Shown here: in pieces, positions 59,667 through 64,000 of the stretch
Numbering within the stretch: the stretch's first letter is position 1
Layout: every line of letters begins with the position of its first letter
Assembly (NCBI RefSeq): GCF_000286835.2
Contig: NZ_AJYD02000013.1
Span: 92,101-156,100, forward strand
Length of the DNA stretch: 64,000 bases
Source: Enterovibrio norvegicus FF-33
GTDB taxonomy: Bacteria; Pseudomonadota; Gammaproteobacteria; Enterobacterales; Vibrionaceae
Direction: 5' to 3'
Notes under the pieces: model-generated
What the model was told of the DNA's origin: nothing
The model's database searches: none
Seen by the model: only the letters and a program-made list of their open reading frames with translations
Made by a program: the position numbers and the translations under genes

Positions 59667-62600
59667 TTAGGAATGTTCTTCGAGCTTAATTTCAACAATG
59701 GGGTTATGCGTTGTTCCTGCGCCATCCTCATCGGTGATAGTCAACGTTGCCTCCTTGCCATTGATGATGGTATTGAGCACCACACCACCAACAGCGGAAG
59801 GATCTAGCCCTTCGTTTCCTTCCTGACCTTGGCTAACTTTTTCCAGCACAATATGTTGGGTGACATTTCCATCTGTATCATTCTCTAAGTCATTAACAGA
59901 AATAGATATTTTCAGTTGCCCTTTGTCATCGTAACCCACAGTCAGGTTATCTAATTGACCATTTGAGACAGAAACGAGATCGGACAAATCCAATTTATCT
60001 TCATTGACATTAAAATCACCAATGAAGTCAGTGATATGGTCATATCCATCTACGGCGCCGAGATTAACCAAGTCTTCTTTCATCCAGAGGAAGGTATCAG
60101 CCCCCGCTCCGCCTTCAAGAGTGTCCCCTTGTCCACCGTTTGCACTTGTTCCGGAAGTTCCGTGACCGTTAGCGCCACCTCGAATGATGTCATCTCCCGC
60201 GCCACCGATAATATTATCATTCCCTAAGTCGCCAAATAGATAGGCTCCAGTAGAAGGGTCGTAAGGATTTTCAAGCTCTAGTTCAAAGTTACCGTACTTG
60301 CCTGAGTCATGATTCAGAAGTCTCTCGTCGTGCGAGTCGACGACGTAGCCTGCGTCTTCAAAAAGCTCTTTCGTATATGCTTCATCATCGCGATTCAATC
60401 CACCTGTTTTTAATATGGCCTCGATGTTTGCGTTGATTGAGTCATCACCACCAAAGCCTGACACCATTGTTTCAGGTTCTGGAATTGGTGTGATGTCTTT
60501 ACCAATAATATCGATATGAACCGTTGCAGTATCAGTGTCGCCTTTTTCGTCTTGAATGGTGTATGTGAAGTCAAAGTCCTGCTTTTCGCCTGCTTTAAGG
60601 TCATCGCCCTGATCTGCAGCCTCGAAAGTGAACTTACCGTTCTGCCAGATAGTCAACGTACCTTCATCGAAATCAACAGTCGCTATACCATCGGTAAAGA
60701 TGAGCTCATTCCCATCCACCTTAGTGATGGAGAAAGCATGCCCTTCAGGATCGCTGTCGTTGTCGAACAACGAACCGCTTATTGTGTCAGTGTCTGAATT
60801 GTCAGGAGTTGACCCCTCTTCAACAATGAACTTGTCTGACAAAATGGTAATTTCAGTAATGACAAAATCTGAAGCGTCACCACTTGTTTGATTGTCTCCA
60901 TCTTTCGTTCGAGGTAGAGCTTCAAACACGACGTAAGCAAACGCTACGTCTGAAATGATCGTGAATTTTCCGCTATTCCCTGAATCAAGCGAAAATTCCT
61001 GCACTTTGATGAAATTGCCATCTGCATCGTAAAGCGTGTATTGACCAACTTCAGTGCCATTTTCTTCGGCAAACAGACGTGCAACGCCAAACTCTAACGC
61101 CTTAATTGGATTTGTTAAGTCGATCCGCAATGCTTCGGATTGGTCTGTTTCATGATCGTATTCCACTTGATACGGCACGTCTCCAGCACCATCACCACGA
61201 GCACTGTCAGCGACACCCATACCATATTTGTTGTCTAGGTGCTCTGAGTCCTCGGTGATAAGTTCTCCTGCAGTATTTAATGAGCCATCTGCGTTTAGAA
61301 CTTCGCCTTTTTTGAACGCTTTGACAGTGAAGAAGCCATTTCCATCTAGGTTTTCCCATCCATCAGCTTTTGATGTGGAAAACAGGATGCCATCGCCATC
61401 GTCGTTTGCATTCACCTCATTGACGTAAATGTGGATATTGGCGGTGTTGGACAGGTTTGTGCCATCAGTCGCTTTGTATTCGATCTGGACAGGGCCGTTG
61501 AATTCACTGTCTGGTGTGAACTTGATTCCGGTCACTTCTCCGTTCTCGGTAACGAGAGAAATAGTCCCCGCATTTTCTGGAACTAGATTAAGACTGTCTA
61601 ATCCACTCTCTAGCCAAACAGACAACAAATCGCCATCTAGGTCACTATCGTTTCCTAAAATGTGCTCAATCGGAATGATGATTTCGTTGCCGTTGTCATT
61701 ATTGACCCAATATGGTTGAGGACCGTCTACTTCAATGTTGTCGATATACGCACCAAAGTTTTTCGTGCTGGTGGTGTCGGCATTGTTCGCAAAAGAAAGC
61801 TCGATTTCTGCGCTACTATTCGCTGTGTATTCTGTTGAAACGGTGTGCCAGCCATTATTATCAGGACCTTCAATGGTGACCTCTGAGTCTTCAGGCGTAA
61901 CCGTTACGTTCTTGTTGCTGTCTACGTTGATTTTGTAAGTGAACTCGCCGAATTTGAAGAGCATATCGCTGTCATCTTCGTGGTTCGGACGTGGCTTGAA
62001 GTCAAATGACAAGGTGTAAAGTTGACCTTCAATAACGCCATCACCCGCATCCAAAGTGCGACTAATGGTGACTGACGTGTCAACAGAACCATGGCTATCT
62101 AGTTCAGCGTGACTGTTTCCATCGGATGCCGTGCTGCCACCAACATTACCCGTTTGGATTTCTAAACCGTTGGTGATATCCCAGCCGTTGTACCCATCGA
62201 CGACCACCCATTTGCCGTTATCTAGAACAACGTTATTGCTGCTTGGTTGGCTTTCAAATGATTCGAAGAAAATAGAACCTGTGTCTTTATAGTCATCTTT
62301 AGCAACTGGCGGGTTGTCGTTGTCGATGATTTTTGCACTGTCAGACAGTTGATTGCCTTCCTCAGCCAGCACGATATCCGCTTTCACACTCAAGGTAACA
62401 TTCTCATCGCCTTCGAACTTGGCATCATCTTTGGTGTTGATAATGACTGTGAAATCGAGACGGTCACCGGAAAGCTCAAGCGGATAGCCTTTTTCTGGGT
62501 CAAAGAATGCTTTGATTACGTCGGCGTCTGTGATGGTTCTGCCACCAATTGTAATCGACGTAATGTCATCAGCATCAAACCCATCTTGGCTAGACAGGTT

Positions 62601-64000
62601 CAGGGTGTAGAGCACTTTTCCTTTCACCGCATTGCCCAAGAACACGGTAAAGTTAGCAGGATTACCTTCATCAGCGTCGTTCAAGCTATTAACTTGCAGA
62701 GTCGGACGATCGTCGTCTGAATAGGTACCATCGTCTTTAATGGTGGTTTCCTGGGTGTCAGACTTGTTGGCGGTAATGCCGCTGATCCCATCTACAGGGA
62801 TTACTTTCAATGAATAGGTTTCATCGTCTTCGAAGACTGCGTTTGGCTCGTCGGCACTCGTTGTGACATACGCTAGCAACTGAGTCACGCCTGGTGGGAC
62901 GGAGTAGTTTCCGTCGGCATCCGGGGATATTTCTTCGAATATATTGCGGTCATTCAAAAAGACAACTTTGAAATCGCGAGTATTGTTAAAGTCATTGATG
63001 TCTGTTTGTCCGAACTCCAGCTCCAGCGTAAATTTGGCGATCTTGTCCGTTTTTCCATCGATCGCAATGTTATAACAAGCAAAATCGCCTTCATTGACTT
63101 CTGTTTTGCCGCTGATTGATATAGTAGGGCGATCATCGTCACCGCCTGGCTTGCCGCCGATCACGCCGTCATCGGAGATGGTCGCGTCTTGGTTACCGGT
63201 CAGTACCAGGGATCTGTTATCACCATCAACGGTGATACCGGTATTGGCCGAGACGTTCAGGGTGAAGCTTTCGTCGCCCTCAAAGCGCTTGTCATCACGG
63301 GTGTTGAACACCACGTCAAAGTTGGTGTTGCCGCCGCTGATCGCGACGGTGTAGGTGCCGGCAAAGACCGCGTCGATGTCGTCAGCGGTCAACGCTTTGC
63401 CATTGATGGTCATGCCGGTGATGTCACCGCGCTCCACGTCGCCCTGGTCAATGCCGAAGTTGTAGGTGAGCTGGCCCGCGACCTTGTTGGACAGATCCAC
63501 AGTAAAGGTGATGTCCTGGCCTTCGCTGACTTCGCCGCCGCCAGTGACATTAAGCAGTGGGCGGTCATCATCACCGCCAGGGTTGCCATCAATGACACCA
63601 TCGTCAGAGAAAACAGCGTTCGCAGACGCGGTGCCGTTGGTGGTGAATTGGCCTTCTGTGACGACCAAGGTTAGGCCCTCGTCCCCCTCGAAGACATTGT
63701 CATCGTGGGTTTTGACATTGACCTTAAAGTCAGAGACATCGCCCTCCAGCGTGGCCTCGAAGCCGCCATTGAAGAAGGCTTTAATTTGGTCGCCGTTGAG
63801 TTTGACCCCATTGACGGACAGCGAAGAAATGTCGTCGGCGGTAAAGCCATCGGTGTTGCCAAAGCTCAGGGTATACGTGACGTCGCCATCGACTTTCACG
63901 TCAACAGGCCCGTTTTCGGTCTCTTTGGTCAAAGACACCACAAAGTAAGCTTTATCGCCTTCGCTGACTTCGCCGCCACCGGAAACATTCAGTTGTGGAC
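59667..64000 (-). CDS. Giant RTX adhesin (LapA/BpfA/FrhA type), 3' portion; N-terminus beyond the window
   Basis: The frame is open through the right edge (at least 1,443 residues here), so only the C-terminal part is seen. From N to C: four Calx-beta-like/Big repeats of about 140 residues (64000-63560, 63559-63130, 63129-62707, 62706-62320), mostly joined by DDRP linkers; a jelly-roll/lectin-like domain (about 62285-61720); a cadherin-like domain (61720-61405); a conserved module (61400-60850); a VCBS-like repeat (60830-60495); RTX nonapeptides (60240-60085, GGAGDDIIRGG and GGQGDTLEGGAGADTF); and a C-terminal secretion region. It is highly acidic with many Asp-rich Ca sites. A GTG at 63941 is internal to a repeat, not a start. 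It is secreted by the genes that follow. Confidence 0.9.
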   Translation of the reverse strand, partial: PQLNVSGGGEVSEGDKAYFVVSLTKETENGPVDVKVDGDVTYTLSFGNTDGFTADDISSLSVNGVKLNGDQIKAFFNGGFEATLEGDVSDFKVNVKTHDDNVFEGDEGLTLVVTEGQFTTNGTASANAVFSDDGVIDGNPGGDDDRPLLNVTGGGEVSEGQDITFTVDLSNKVAGQLTYNFGIDQGDVERGDITGMTINGKALTADDIDAVFAGTYTVAISGGNTNFDVVFNTRDDKRFEGDESFTLNVSANTGITVDGDNRSLVLTGNQDATISDDGVIGGKPGGDDDRPTISISGKTEVNEGDFACYNIAIDGKTDKIAKFTLELEFGQTDINDFNNTRDFKVVFLNDRNIFEEISPDADGNYSVPPGVTQLLAYVTTSADEPNAVFEDDETYSLKVIPVDGISGITANKSDTQETTIKDDGTYSDDDRPTLQVNSLNDADEGNPANFTVFLGNAVKGKVLYTLNLSSQDGFDADDITSITIGGRTITDADVIKAFFDPEKGYPLELSGDRLDFTVIINTKDDAKFEGDENVTLSVKADIVLAEEGNQLSDSAKIIDNDNPPVAKDDYKDTGSIFFESFESQPSSNNVVLDNGKWVVVDGYNGWDITNGLEIQTGNVGGSTASDGNSHAELDSHGSVDTSVTISRTLDAGDGVIEGQLYTLSFDFKPRPNHEDDSDMLFKFGEFTYKINVDSNKNVTVTPEDSEVTIEGPDNNGWHTVSTEYTANSSAEIELSFANNADTTSTKNFGAYIDNIEVDGPQPYWVNNDNGNEIIIPIEHILGNDSDLDGDLLSVWLESGLDSLNLVPENAGTISLVTENGEVTGIKFTPDSEFNGPVQIEYKATDGTNLSNTANIHIYVNEVNANDDGDGILFSTSKADGWENLDGNGFFTVKAFKKGEVLNADGSLNTAGELITEDSEHLDNKYGMGVADSARGDGAGDVPYQVEYDHETDQSEALRIDLTNPIKALEFGVARLFAEENGTEVGQYTLYDADGNFIKVQEFSLDSGNSGKFTIISDVAFAYVVFEALPRTKDGDNQTSGDASDFVITEITILSDKFIVEEGSTPDNSDTDTISGSLFDNDSDPEGHAFSITKVDGNELIFTDGIATVDFDEGTLTIWQNGKFTFEAADQGDDLKAGEKQDFDFTYTIQDEKGDTDTATVHIDIIGKDITPIPEPETMVSGFGGDDSINANIEAILKTGGLNRDDEAYTKELFEDAGYVVDSHDERLLNHDSGKYGNFELELENPYDPSTGAYLFGDLGNDNIIGGAGDDIIRGGANGHGTSGTSANGGQGDTLEGGAGADTFLWMKEDLVNLGAVDGYDHITDFIGDFNVNEDKLDLSDLVSVSNGQLDNLTVGYDDKGQLKISISVNDLENDTDGNVTQHIVLEKVSQGQEGNEGLDPSAVGGVVLNTIINGKEATLTITDEDGAGTTHNPIVEIKLEEHS
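62707..64000 (-). repeat. Tandem adhesin repeats with DDRP linkers
   Basis: Three repeat units are seen here, with a fourth, diverged unit (62706-62320) downstream. The two nearest the edge share the opening VSGGGEVSEG/VTGGGEVSEG, the core FEGDE and the linker DDGVI-GPGGDDDRP (allowing small changes). The third has lost much of the similarity. More copies are likely to the right of the window. Confidence 0.85.

Noticed and set aside
63189..63948. Plus-strand frames of 160 and 161 codons within the adhesin repeats
   Set aside because: They mirror the repeat units on the coding strand, and their period follows the repeats. The minus-strand frame is unbroken with clear domains.

Overview
The window looks like a chromosomal segment from a marine gammaproteobacterium of the family Vibrionaceae. 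The evidence is the set and order of housekeeping genes (rppH-ptsP-lgt-thyA, nptA, nhaA-nhaR-hlyU, rpsT/murJ-ribF-ileS-lspA-fkpB-ispH, dapB-carAB, greA/yhbY, rlmE-ftsH-folP-glmM-secG, metY-rimP-nusA-infB-rbfA-truB-rpsO-pnp-nlpI, ubiV-ubiU, a RocS-type protein, ubiT-yhbS, holD-rimI). Sodium-coupled transporters and a HlyU-type regulator also point to this family. I cannot name the genus; a Grimontia, Enterovibrio or Photobacterium relative is plausible.

Layout. 1-5.3 kb: RNA decapping (rppH, 5' truncated by the window edge), nitrogen PTS enzyme I, a TSUP permease, lipoprotein diacylglyceryl transferase and thymidylate synthase. 5.5-9.8 kb: sodium/ion block (Na/Pi cotransporter, NhaA, NhaR) and HlyU. 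9.8-18 kb: rpsT divergent from a cell-envelope run (murJ, ribF, ileS, lspA, fkpB, ispH). 18-24 kb: dapB and carAB, with a long carA control region. 24-28 kb: a CBS-less MgtE-like transporter behind a long structured leader with a small upstream ORF, then dacB and a porin on the minus strand. 28-34.7 kb: greA, yhbY, rlmE-ftsH, folP-glmM, secG. 34.7-44.2 kb: tRNA-Leu(GAG), initiator tRNA-Met and the translation/RNA-decay superoperon down to pnp, with hairpin leaders and tandem terminators. 44-51.9 kb: nlpI, the oxygen-independent ubiquinone genes ubiV, ubiU and ubiT flanking a PAS-PAS-GGDEF-EAL protein, then yhbS, holD and rimI.

51.9-64 kb (minus strand): a LapA/BpfA-type adhesin system. A giant calcium-binding RTX adhesin runs off the right edge (its N-terminus lies outside). 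It is followed by its type I secretion ABC transporter, HlyD-type adaptor and TolC-type outer membrane protein, then an OmpA-family lipoprotein and a LapD-like membrane protein with degenerate GGDEF and EAL domains. The arrangement resembles LapA/BpfA loci, in which c-di-GMP sensed by LapD controls proteolytic release of the adhesin by LapG. The protease gene, which sits between the ompA-like gene and lapD in the Shewanella bpf operon as I recall it, is not present here.

The two most rewarding places for follow-up are this adhesin locus (missing protease, patchwork repeats, internal terminator, ligand-binding-like modules) and the leader of the MgtE-like gene. No insertion sequence, prophage, CRISPR array, rRNA or obvious pseudogene was seen. 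Most start choices were made by ribosome-binding site and family length; several genes use TTG or GTG.
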